NCBI GenBank assembly: GCA_021209875.1
Contig: JAGYVD010000001.1
Location: 1,984,001 to 2,048,000, forward strand
Length of the DNA: 64,000 nt
Source: Rosellinia necatrix
Lineage: Eukaryota; Ascomycota; Sordariomycetes; Xylariales; Xylariaceae
Direction of reading: 5' to 3'
In this document: positions 39,801 through 49,605 of the stretch, piece after piece
Layout of the letters: the number at the start of each line of letters is the position of its first letter
How positions within the stretch are numbered: the stretch's first letter is position 1
Program-made: the position numbers and the translations under genes
Notes under the pieces: model-generated
The model's database searches: none
Told to the model about the DNA's origin: nothing
Seen by the model: the letters and a program-made list of their open reading frames with translations, nothing else

Positions 39801-41694
39801 TAAAAACACTTCGTTTATAAATAATAAAAAAACGCGCAGATTATTTTACGGATATATTATATTAATTTTAAAAACTTTTTATTTAAAAACAATAAAACAA
39901 AATATTATTTTAATATTAACTATTAAAACTAAAATTAAAATAATTGCTTTTACAGCTAGAAAAACTATAATATTAAAAATTTTTTTTAAAATATTCTGCT
40001 TAATTTTAAAAATATATAAACTATTTATTTAAATAATATATAAATAATTAAATTAATTATAAAAAAATACATAAATTAATATAAAATTATAATATATTAA
40101 TATATAAAATATATAAATAAAGCAAAAATATTAAAAAGAATTATTTAAAATAAAATATTTTTAACCGTTTAAATATTAATAAATAAGCTTATAAAAATTT
40201 ATTACGCGCTTAGTTTAAATATTTTTATGTTTTATTTAATTTTACGATTACAATTATAAAATTTTAAAAAAATATAGCTTATAAGCAATAAAAACTAATT
40301 AATTATAACTAAAATTTTTTTAAATTATTTTTAAATATCTGCTTTTATAAATAAATTAATAAAATTATTATTATTAAGATTAATTTTATATTAAAACAGT
40401 ATTTTTTTTCTTTTTTTTATAAATAGCTGGCTTAAAATCTAAGTTATTTTTAATAATTAAAGCTTTTAAACAATTAATAAATATTATAAAAAGCTTAAAA
40501 ATATATAATTTTTTTTTTAATTTAAAATTTTACGTTAAAACGTTATAACTGCTGATTTAAAAAATAATTATAGTTTTTAAATATTTTATAATATTTATTA
40601 ATATTTTAAGCTTATAAATTATTAAATTTATTTTATATTTAATTATTTTATATAATACAAATAACTAAAAAAATTTTAATAATACTGTTTTTTTAATATT
40701 TGCTTTTATTAAAATAAAAGCTTTTTTAGCTGCTAAAATAATTATAACTTTTTTATTTATTAAAACAGAAATATTATTAATATTAGCGTTAGCGTTATTA
40801 TTTTTAAAAAAAAAGCAGCTAAACTTAAAACTATTATTTTTAGTTTTTTTTAAAGCTGTTATTTTTAATTGTTATAGCTAAGCTTAAGCCTGCTTTATTT
40901 TATTTTTAATAAAAACATGTTTAAATTAAAAAATAGCAGCTTTAGCAAAAATATAAAAAATTAAAAAATCTTAGAAATTTTATAAGCTATTACGTTAAAA
41001 AATCAAATTAAAAAAAAAAAAAACTTATTAAAACGTTTTTTTTAGCTTGTACTGCTTTAAAAAAGCTGCAACAAAAAGCTAGTCTGTTTTTAGCTATATA
41101 AAATTTTAATAAAAAAACGCTTATAAAAATAAAACTATTTATATAAAAATATATTTATATCTGTTAACGTAAAAATAGCACTGCTAATTAAAATATTAAA
41201 TTTAATAATAATATTTTTTAATTTTTTATATTGTTAAACAAATATAAGTGCAGCAAAAGCGCTTTTTTAATTTATTTTTTATAAAACGACTTTTTTTTTT
41301 AGCAGGTTTTTTAAAAACGATTTTATTATTATTAATATATTTATTATTAATATAATATAAACTTAATAAAAAGCTAGATTAACTAGTTTTTATTAAAAAA
41401 AATCTGCGTTATTAACTAAAAACTATAGCAGTAATATAAAAAGTTTTAAAACTTTTTATTAAAAAAGTCGGCTTTAAAACTTGCTAAAAAAAAACTAAAA
41501 ATAAAATTAATATATATAATTAATAAAAAACTTTAAAAAAATATATAAAGCTAGATTAAATATAAAACTATTAAATTTAAAGTTTAATTTTTTAATATTA
41601 TAAATATTAGCTAGCGTTTTATTAATAGCGCTAGTTATTATTAGCTTAATAGTTTTTTTTAAAATAAAATTAACAGCAAAAAAAACAGCAATTA

Positions 41695-41865
41695 AGCCTG
41701 GCTTTTTAGCAGCAGCAATAGCTTAAGCAGCAGCAGCTGCAGCAGTAATAAAAATTAAAAAAAAAAAACAAACAAAAAAATAAATAAATAAATAAGCAGT
41801 ATAAAAACAAAGCAGCAGTAATATTAGCAGCAGCAGCAGCAGTTATAGCAGCAATAACAGTAATA
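41695..41865. repeat. CAG/GCA-rich relic within the retrotransposon
   Basis: Clusters of GCAGCAGCAG stand out inside the AT-rich interior. Here C is preceded by G and has survived mutation. This may mark a former Gln/Ala-rich coding tract, but no frame is open. Confidence 0.5.
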
Positions 41866-42476
41866 ATATAAAAATATTTATTTTAAAATAAAATTAATTT
41901 TTTAATTATAATATAAAAAATCGGAACAACTTTTAAAAATTATTTACAAAAAAAAAAAACGGCGGCTTAAAAAACTAAATATAATAAATTTTTAATATTA
42001 TTTATACCGATTAAAACAATTAATCGCGCGTAAAGCTGCTTACTGCAGCATATATTTAATAAAAAAATTATTTATAAAAAATAATTTTTAAAATTATTTA
42101 AAACTATTAAAAACAGCTGTTAGCTTAAAACTAACGCGCGTTAAAATACTAGCGATTTAAAAATTATATATAAATTAATTAATTAATTTAAAAATTAAAA
42201 AAAAAACTAAACTACTACTTATTTAAAAATATTTATATTACTTTTATAAAATTATTTACTAGCTAATTATTTTAGCAACTATACTTTTTTATTATTATTA
42301 ATTATTTTAAATAGCAACTTTTATTTAAAAAAAGCCTTTTAATTATAAAATTTTTAAAAATAATTATTTAAATTAATTATAAAATTACTACTTATTTTTT
42401 ATATATAAAGCTATATAAAACGATTATTAAAATTTATTTTATAAATTAAGCTTTAATTAGCTAAATCTAAAGAATA

Positions 42477-42797
42477 TATTATAATAAAATAAATAGTTTT
42501 AACAAAAAACTAGTAATCGCAGCCTAAATGCTACAGTAAGCTTTATAACTAAATTAATAGCTATTAAAATAAACAGTCGGGCTTATATAAGCCTAACTTA
42601 TTTAAACAGACTAATTATAAAACAAAAAAAATATAATCTTTTTTAAGCTGTATATATAAGCTGGCTAGTCCGATTATTTCTATATAATACAACTTAACTA
42701 AATAGATTATTATTATAAGCTTAAATTAACTTGCTTGCACTAATCGCTCGGCTTTAATTCCACTGTTTTTATATAATTCATCTGTTCCTCCGCGACA
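42477..42797. repeat. Right LTR (321 bp)
   Basis: Mirror of the left LTR in mutation load: the inner part is mutated and the outer end keeps C-rich original sequence up to CGCGACA. Flanked on the right by ATTAT. Confidence 0.93.
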
Positions 42798-43594
42798 ATT
42801 ATTTAATTATTTATAAATAAAATTAAAAATAAACAGGTTTTTTATTAAATAAATTATTATTTAAGTTTTTATATAAAATTAATATAAGCTTAATATTTAT
42901 TAAAAAATACGATTAAATTTATATATAGCTAATTTTTTTATTAAAATATTTAATTAAAACAGCTTTTATAAAAATTATTTTAGCTTGTTTATAAGCTTTT
43001 ATTAAATAAATTTATAATAATATTAATTACTGTTTTGTTAAAATATAGCAGCTTAAAACTATTAAAAATATATATTATTATAAAAGCTATTAATAGCTAA
43101 AGTTAGCTTTAATTTAAGTTTTAATTTAGTTTTAATTAAATATATTAACTATAATTTTTAGCGCTATTTTTAAAAATTAAAAACTAGTTATAAATATATT
43201 AAACTTGTTAAATTATATAGTTTTATTTTATAGCTATTTTTTATATAATTAATTAATAATTTTATAAAAAGTTTTTATTTTAATATATTAATTTTAATTA
43301 AATTAATTAATTATTTTTATTATTATAAAGCTTAAATTAATAAATTAAATAATATAAAAATAATATAATAAACTAAATTAGCTTTTAAAATTATTAATTT
43401 AAATTTATTTTATTTTAAAAACTAAATAATAAGCAATAAAATTATTTAAAATATTTTTAAATATTTAAATTTAATAATAGTTTATATATAAACAGCAAAT
43501 ATAAAAGAATAATTAATATAAAAATATAATTATATAGCTAGTTAATAAAGCTTATAGCATAGTTAAAGCTAGTTTAATAAAAAATAACAGCTAT

Positions 43595-43759
43595 ATTATT
43601 AATAGTTTAATAAATCTACTGTTTTAAAGCTAGATATACTTTTTTATATAATTTATAAATAAAAATATAAGCAGAGATAATTATATAAACTTTGGCTATT
43701 ACTCTGGCTAACACCTTTGTTTTATACCCAAGCTAACATTTTTAATCCTGGAATAGGTG
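43595..43759 (-). repeat. Right 165-bp inverted repeat of outer element
   Basis: Reverse complement of 33117-33281 with 16 transitions and no gaps. Confidence 0.9.
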
Positions 43760-44364
43760 TATATATAGATTTAGAGCAGGGCCGCCTGGTTAACATCAAG
43801 CAAGCAACTCGGACAACGGAACCAACTCTATTTACACGGGCCTAAGCGGTCAGGACGATGCCTTCACTTAGCGCAAGGGTTAGGCAACACGGTCTTGAAT
43901 TATCGATTGGTGTATGCATAATACAAGTATCTTTACGTGTGCTCGCCGGCATCTTTCTCGCCTCCCTGGGATCGGGAAACCCGCGCAACACAATGCAAAT
44001 CAATGCAACCAAAGAGAAATAGGGAATCTCGGTAGGAACCTCGATGGGAACCTCGATGGGAACCTCGATGGGAACCATGACGATTGCGCTCAGACTTGGC
44101 CGATATCCCGTTCAAGACAGGACCCCAGGGCCAAACATCGTTGAAGCTTATTGACTGTCAACTATGTATATCATCTTGTTCATAGCGAGACGACAGGGAG
44201 GAACAGAGCTACAGAGAAAATATTGCACCGCGCTCGTCTCACCACGCTATAGCGAATGCAATACCTAGCCTAAACACCCCTACCCCATGGTATCTGACGC
44301 CACGCTGTCTATCCCAACGCAAGGCTGACCACCTGTTGCTATCCTAGCATATGCAGAAGTCCTC
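43760..44364. other. Intergenic, right border of the nest
   Basis: Normal composition resumes. A 12-bp unit CCTCGATGGGAA is tandemly repeated at 44035-44076, about three and a half copies, which produces spurious EVPI-repeat frames. No gene seen. Confidence 0.55.
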
Positions 44365-45454
44365 CTATACAGACCTGACACATTGTTCGTCATCACCCAA
44401 GAGCTTCGAGATTGCAGCATCCATATTGATCTCAACTTGACCTGAAGTCTCGCCGCCGGCCAATTCTCTGAACCGTTTACTTAGCGTCATCTTGAGTCCA
44501 GGTGGTCCATCAAAAGTACCGGCTTCCCACCCCCAGAGTTCGGCCTTCCCTGCTTCCACTATGTAGCTGGCCAAATCTATCATGTCGATGTCACCGAGGA
44601 GGTCTGACCACACGAACCATGTGCCGTGCCGCAAAATACATTCCTCAGTGATCACTATGGATTCAAATTTTGCAGGGGTGATAGTGTTGGAGCTTATCGA
44701 TTGGTATCCGATCATATTGACCAATGTGAAGAGTCCCGCGATATCTTCCAATGAGAGCGATCGAATATACTCTATCTGGCGTAGCCGAGCGTCTATTCTA
44801 GTCAAGGGGTTGAACTTGCTTAGTTCCTCGTCGGTAGATCCCATGGTCTCTTGCAAAGAGTACGTTTCGTTGAAGATATAGTCATAATACCTCGGTGGGA
44901 TCAGGACGCATGGTTCGTTTGCTGCAATATCTGCAATCCGGTCACACTGATTCAATGCCCGCCTGATAACAGACCCTAGACGGATCTGTTGTGAGACGGT
45001 CAAAGCTGGGAGGCCGTAGGGACACTCGCAGCTGACCAGCTGTGGCCAGTATTTCACGAGGCCGGCGATTCTGTGCTCGCGGAGTTCGAGTTCACGAACC
45101 ATCTTGAACGTGTACGGCCGTAACACGTGGCGTTCGTGAGTTGACGAAGAAAGAATGTTTCCGAGGGGGGGCAGTGGAAAGGAGGCAGCGCGGCTCTCAG
45201 ATATAGAGTGCTCGTAGGAATTGATGAGATTATAGAATTTCTATCTCTGAATTAGGACCTGTTTCACTGTCGACTGGGATTGTGTAGGAGCTTGAGGAAA
45301 CAGAGGTGTTAAGATGGCGAGTTGTTATTACCTTGTTGGATGCCATGAAGCACTGGCGCGTGGCAGTATCCATATGCTCCGCCATTGTCAAGAGAATCTC
45401 GTTTGGCATCTTCATGATACTCCGACATCGAGAATCCATATCGATAGCGCTCAT
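44365..45454 (-). CDS. F-box-like protein of unknown target
   Basis: Two exons (45454-45332 and 45240-44365) around a 91-bp intron (GTAATA...CCTAATTC...ATAG) give 332 aa. The N terminus IMKMPNEILLTMAEHMDTATRQCFMASNK matches the F-box pattern (LPxEIL...L...) that binds Skp1 in SCF ubiquitin ligases. After it, the fungal pattern THERHVLRPYTFKMVRELEL is followed by a helical region with LTRIDARLRQIEYIRSLSLEDI and a GLFTLVNMIGY core. There are no WD40 or leucine-rich repeats, so the substrate side is unknown. The F-box is short and somewhat divergent. The acceptor was chosen because other nearby AGs give an in-frame stop. It is the first gene right of the transposon nest. Moderate GC content. Confidence 0.7.
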
Positions 45455-47405
45455 ATTAAATATATGAGGGAGTGTCGCTGTTTCTCGAGGGCCGGTCGTC
45501 TGGAGAGTTGGCTACGGGCGGCAGAGCCGTGGTGGTAGGTGGCAAGCGGTTGCTGGTAGCTGCGTTGGTAGCTAAGCAGGGCACAGCTCAGTACAAGTGC
45601 TATTAAGGCAGGAATCGAACGTGTCTTATAAGCGAGCGAACAAACAAGTAAGAATAGTTAGTTAGTTACCTAGTTAGTGGTATGGGAGGAAGAACTCAAG
45701 GCGAGCCGACCCAATTCACATGATTGGGAGAGGTACCTGGGTAGTTTGCGCAGGGCCGTTGTCGCATGCCGACCTTTTCCAAGTTTTGCGAACCTTGATG
45801 GCATCTCTCGTCAGTCAGCCATCCTAGCCTGTGCAAAGCTCCTTCTTCCCTTACTCTTGTAGCGCACTCCGGCCATCCGGGTGTCACTGCCCAACTCGGT
45901 CCTCACGTCACTTCTTCAGTATTTTATCATCCTATTACCCCCTTCCCATCGCCCCCTCCATAGTCGGGGTGCTGGGGCACGCCGGGGGGTGAATCGCAAG
46001 AGTCGTGAATTTGTCGCATAGTGAATGAGGTGCCTAGGTAATTGGGGAGAGATCTTGCCCACGGCTCATACCTACCTACCTAGGTAGGTAGGTAGGTAGT
46101 AGGTACGTACCTAGATCCGTCTATCTACCGAGGTAGGTAACATCTAGATAGTACCTAGTAGGCACCTACCTAGCGTGCATTTATGGATGACAGAAGATAA
46201 TGTACGTAGGTATTACAGGAGGACATTGGGATCAATTGTGTGAGCAGGTATTACAATCTCTGTACCAATCCGGACGGCGGGGAACATTAGACTACCTAGG
46301 TACATGTATTAGCGTCGATGACCACCACTTATATCCGTCCTATGCCCTGCCCACCTCTACAGACAGGAAAACTTGGTAATTTAAGTAAGCCTAACTATTC
46401 TTTATTGCATTAAGTAGGCATTGAATAATCCTGAAATTCGTGCTATTGCTAAGCAGCACAACTAATACATATGATTCTTATATAGCTAGTATGTTGATAA
46501 TGACACACCTCCTGGTAGTTTCTACTATCCTTTGTGATCCATACATCTATTTATACTGGTCCAGGGATATATAATCCAAGCATGCTTTATCCTAGATTAA
46601 CCTATAATTCATATTCTTATAACTATATAACATAACTCTAAAGACATAGTTGAAGGGAGAGGAGGTAGAGAGTTTAATTATCACATGTATTATGGAGTGC
46701 AGCGCTGTTCTATATGCTAAACAACCTGTGAGGAGTACATTCTTGGTTAAAAGACTAATATATATATCATAGAACCAAGCCCAGCCTCCAGGCCTCTACT
46801 CAGCACAGATGTAAAAACTATAATAAAGCCGCAGAAATATTCAAATGATATTATGTTTAGCACTAGCTAATAACTAGGTATAGATAGCTCAACCTAGTAT
46901 CAAAGATAAAAAAGAATTATCATTGTTTTTTGTTACACCTTTAGGTCCCAAGCATATTCTTATCCATAGAAAAACCTGTCACGGAGTAGTTGTAGATATA
47001 CCAGCATAATTGCCCCAAGGATTAACAGTTTCATTTTTCTTGCACACAACCTTATTATGTTTCAAGCCCTGGGATCCTATCCCTTGTCACATTAATACAA
47101 CAAACAAAATGGCGACCAGCTAGCAATATCTGACCTAACTGCCTGATCTCTAGCCGTATGGATAGTGCCCCTCGGTTTAATGCATCTCGAGGCCCGCTAA
47201 CATGATGGCCGGGCACGTAGGTTACAAAATAAAACCTACATGGTCAATAATTATATGCACATAGCTGGCTTGAAGCGCCCTTAGGAAAATACAATGCATG
47301 TATTTTGGGGTGCATATGTATTGGCCTATCCGCATAAAGCTGTGGGCTTAGCAAGACCTCTAACATCCTCCCAACTCTATGTCCCCGAAAACTATTAAAA
47401 GAAAA
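45455..47405. other. Intergenic, relatively AT-rich right half
   Basis: Contains a strong ACCTACCTAGGTAGGTAGG palindromic cluster at 46070-46170. From 46370 to 47250 the sequence is moderately AT-rich with no open frames, which hints at an older degraded repeat, but I could not find paired ends. Confidence 0.5.
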
Positions 47406-47876
47406 TCATTCCGCGGCGGCCGCTTTGCTCAGCATTTCCTCTATTACTCTAGTTGACTCATACGTATCGATGAATTCCAAGATGCGTGAGATCTTGGTCC
47501 CGTCCTCGGTAAAGTCGAGATCAAAGACGACCTCAATGGTATTTTTGGTTTCGCCATCGCCCGTGATGACAGTCTGCTCGCTCCAGAGGGTAGCCCTCCG
47601 CTGGGCTGTATCGATGACGGTCCTGGTGATGTTTTGCGACACGTCCCTCATAGATAGCAATTCGATCTTCATCTGAGCCTCGTAGTCGGCGTTCCTGAGC
47701 TCGGATTTAAAGAATTGCGGATACCGGCGGATGACAGAGTGCGGTCTGTACATCCGAACGCACCCTTCGCTCAGGGCCACCGAGAATAGCGATACGTCCT
47801 TCCCTTTTACCGCCAGCATGTTGTTTTCTAGGAAGGTATTAATTGTCCTCTGCAGGGTTGCGCGGAGATCGTCCAT
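47406..47876 (-). CDS. NTF2-like/SnoaL-type fold protein
   Basis: Single-exon 156-aa protein with a clear cone-fold pattern. It has an N-terminal helix (DLRATLQRTINTFLENN), strands with CVRMYRPHSVIRRYPQFF and YEAQMKIELLSMRDV, TLWSEQTVITGDGETKNTIEVVFDLDFTEDGTKISRILEFID and a C-terminal helix ending KAAAAE. The W...V...DFTEDGTKI.RI..FID arrangement is typical of fungal SnoaL-like proteins. Members range from polyketide cyclases to stress proteins, and no catalytic role can be assigned. No signal peptide. The start ATG is the only one that gives the full fold. The neighbours do not form a biosynthetic cluster. Confidence 0.82.
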   Translation of the reverse strand: MDDLRATLQRTINTFLENNMLAVKGKDVSLFSVALSEGCVRMYRPHSVIRRYPQFFKSELRNADYEAQMKIELLSMRDVSQNITRTVIDTAQRRATLWSEQTVITGDGETKNTIEVVFDLDFTEDGTKISRILEFIDTYESTRVIEEMLSKAAAAE

Positions 47877-49605
47877 GGTGAAGACCGGGAGAGTGTCTTA
47901 AACTCGGCTTAGTATTAACGTATTAACGTTGGTCAGACCAGGTGGAACGGGGTAAATGGTATACATACTACGTATACACAAAATAGAAGTACCAAGTAAG
48001 CAGGGAAAGGAGTAGGCAATGGTGGTGGCGGCGGTTGCGAATATAAATTGATGACACGATGCTTTGCGATACTCTAACGTATATTCCTAGAACAATTACA
48101 CACGCGGTTCTCAATCCTCATCCTTAGTTATGAAGGCGGCCCAAACCGGATTTAAGTAACGCAATTGATGGGTAGGCGGCCATCTAGGGTTGGAAAAGCT
48201 CCGGTTCGGCCGCCAAGGGCCCGGGAGGTCTCCGAATGGGGTTATAGGGAGACACCCGATTAGGTGCCCGCCGGAATGAGGGGTTGTTGCTCTGGGGTGA
48301 CTTGTTTGTTGGGTAGGTTAAGGTGGGTTGGGTTAGGTTAGGTTAGGTTAGGTTAGGTTAGGTTAGGTCAGGTCAGGTCGGGTAGGCGGGGGTATATAAG
48401 TAGTGTAAGTATGTATGTGCATAGTATGCACATACAAATGTGTATGTCTGAGTCTGGGTGGTCTATCTATGTTATCATGGGCGGCCACCATCACTTCAGC
48501 AAGGCTAGTTCTTTGCCAGCACCATTGTTAGATCCCTATGATTTCGGTTCTGGCACCATATCCCCTGTAGTTGGTAACAGAGATGGGGTTCTCTAGACCG
48601 GGGATGATATCTTGTCTCAATCTCATGATGACCTGCCCGACCCCGTCTGGCAGTGTTTATACATGTATATATATACTTAGGTATCATACCATATGCACTA
48701 CGGAATATTGAATACCAGGTGGATAACCCAGGTACCCTAGGTAGGTAGGTACCTAAGTGAGCAAAAACTTGAGAGGTGAGTTGATAGATATGACAGTGTT
48801 GCATACTGTAAAATACTGTACTAGTAGTGCTTGCCTACCAACTGGCAGTAATACTTGCACCGACCTGGGTAGGTACTTGGGTACTTCTACCTAGTTGCTA
48901 TCAGGCATAGACATTTATGTAGGTAGTGTGGCGGTGCTGCGCCGCAGGCACTAGGTGACGACATTTCCTCCCATTGTCCAATGTGATTGTCACAACCCAC
49001 AAGTTTGCACTTTCCCAATGCCATCTGTCGACACTAGGCATCAAGTTAGTTGACCTTGGGTAAGTGGACTACAGTTCATCTCTCTCTCTCTCTACCTACG
49101 CAGGCACCTCCCGAGCTCCGTAGGTAGGCACCTACCTGCCTATCATCCATCTACCCAGGTACCTACCTACCTAGGCTTAATCTAATGATAGGCATAGGGT
49201 GCCTCCAACTAGGCTTCCAACACCTGCAGTTCTTCCGACCACTGGCTGTCTTCCAACTTCCAACTTCCCACTGCACGCAACGTTTCTGCTTTTGACTCGA
49301 CAGCCGCTGTCGCACGCCCTCGGCAGAAAACACCACCGCATTGTTACCAGTCTGTCCATTTCCTCTTGGCCTGTTTGCACACGACCAGACCAAACCGAAC
49401 CGAACGATCAGCCTTTCCTGAGTTACGTTGCGGCTAGCAGTTCTCCCCATAGCCCGGGCGAACCCTCCGCCCAAAGTCTTTACAGAATAAACACAACACA
49501 ACTCAACACAACGCAACGCAACGCAGCACAGCACAGCGCAGCGCAACGCCAATAACGAACCCGTCTGCGGCAAGCACCCCGAATCACCAAGTCGGGCGTG
49601 TCGAG
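47877..49605. other. Intergenic, divergent spacer with simple repeats
   Basis: Includes the GGTTA tract (listed), TAGG/ACCTAGGT motifs at 48728-48755, 48868-48925 and 49120-49175, and a (CT)n run at 49080-49095. CAACACAACGCAACGCAGCA-type short repeats occupy 49484-49550, in the probable leader of verprolin. No gene seen. Confidence 0.55.
48331..48365 (+). repeat. (GGTTA)7 pentanucleotide tract
   Basis: Seven perfect GGTTA units followed by GGTCA variants. It resembles a telomere-like sequence but is a 5-bp unit, not the fungal TTAGGG. Confidence 0.95.

Larger units (their letters stand above)
34419..42797. mobile_element. LTR retrotransposon, RIP-inactivated, 8379 bp
   Basis: Two direct repeats of exactly 321 bp (34419-34739 and 42477-42797) bound the block. 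They follow the LTR rule: the left copy begins TGTCACGATG, and the right copy ends CCGCGACA. The mutated partners begin TA and end TA by transition. A perfect 5-bp target duplication ATTAT lies at 34414-34418 and 42798-42802. It is inserted in the degraded interior of the outer DNA element. The interior is saturated with A and T, so gag and pol frames cannot be read and Gypsy versus Copia cannot be decided. A solo LTR of another family lies inside it at 36642-36844. Confidence 0.93.
33117..43759. mobile_element. Outer DNA element with 165-bp inverted ends (host of the nest)
   Basis: The two ends of this AT-rich block, 33117-33281 and 43595-43759, are inverted repeats of equal length, matching at 149 of 165 positions with no gaps. 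All 16 differences are transitions. TA flanks both ends (33115-33116, 43760-43761). Subtracting the inserted LTR element and one copy of its duplication leaves about 2259 bp, a reasonable size for a DNA transposon with TA target preference and unusually long ends. No transposase can be read because of RIP. Sequence 33282-34418 and 42803-43594 is its degraded interior. The superfamily is not certain. Confidence 0.8.

Noticed and set aside
41695..41865. CAG-rich tract as a CRISPR or satellite array
   Set aside because: No regular unit or spacer structure. It is better explained as surviving GpC-context bases in a RIPed coding relic.
43842..44078. EVPI-repeat frame next to the transposon nest
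   Set aside because: Produced by a 12-bp tandem repeat; no other coding signs.
46977..47104. Candidate solo LTR (TGTCAC...CAACA)
   Set aside because: The flanking five bases differ (AAACC versus AACAA) and no partner copy exists in the window. Kept only as a weak observation.
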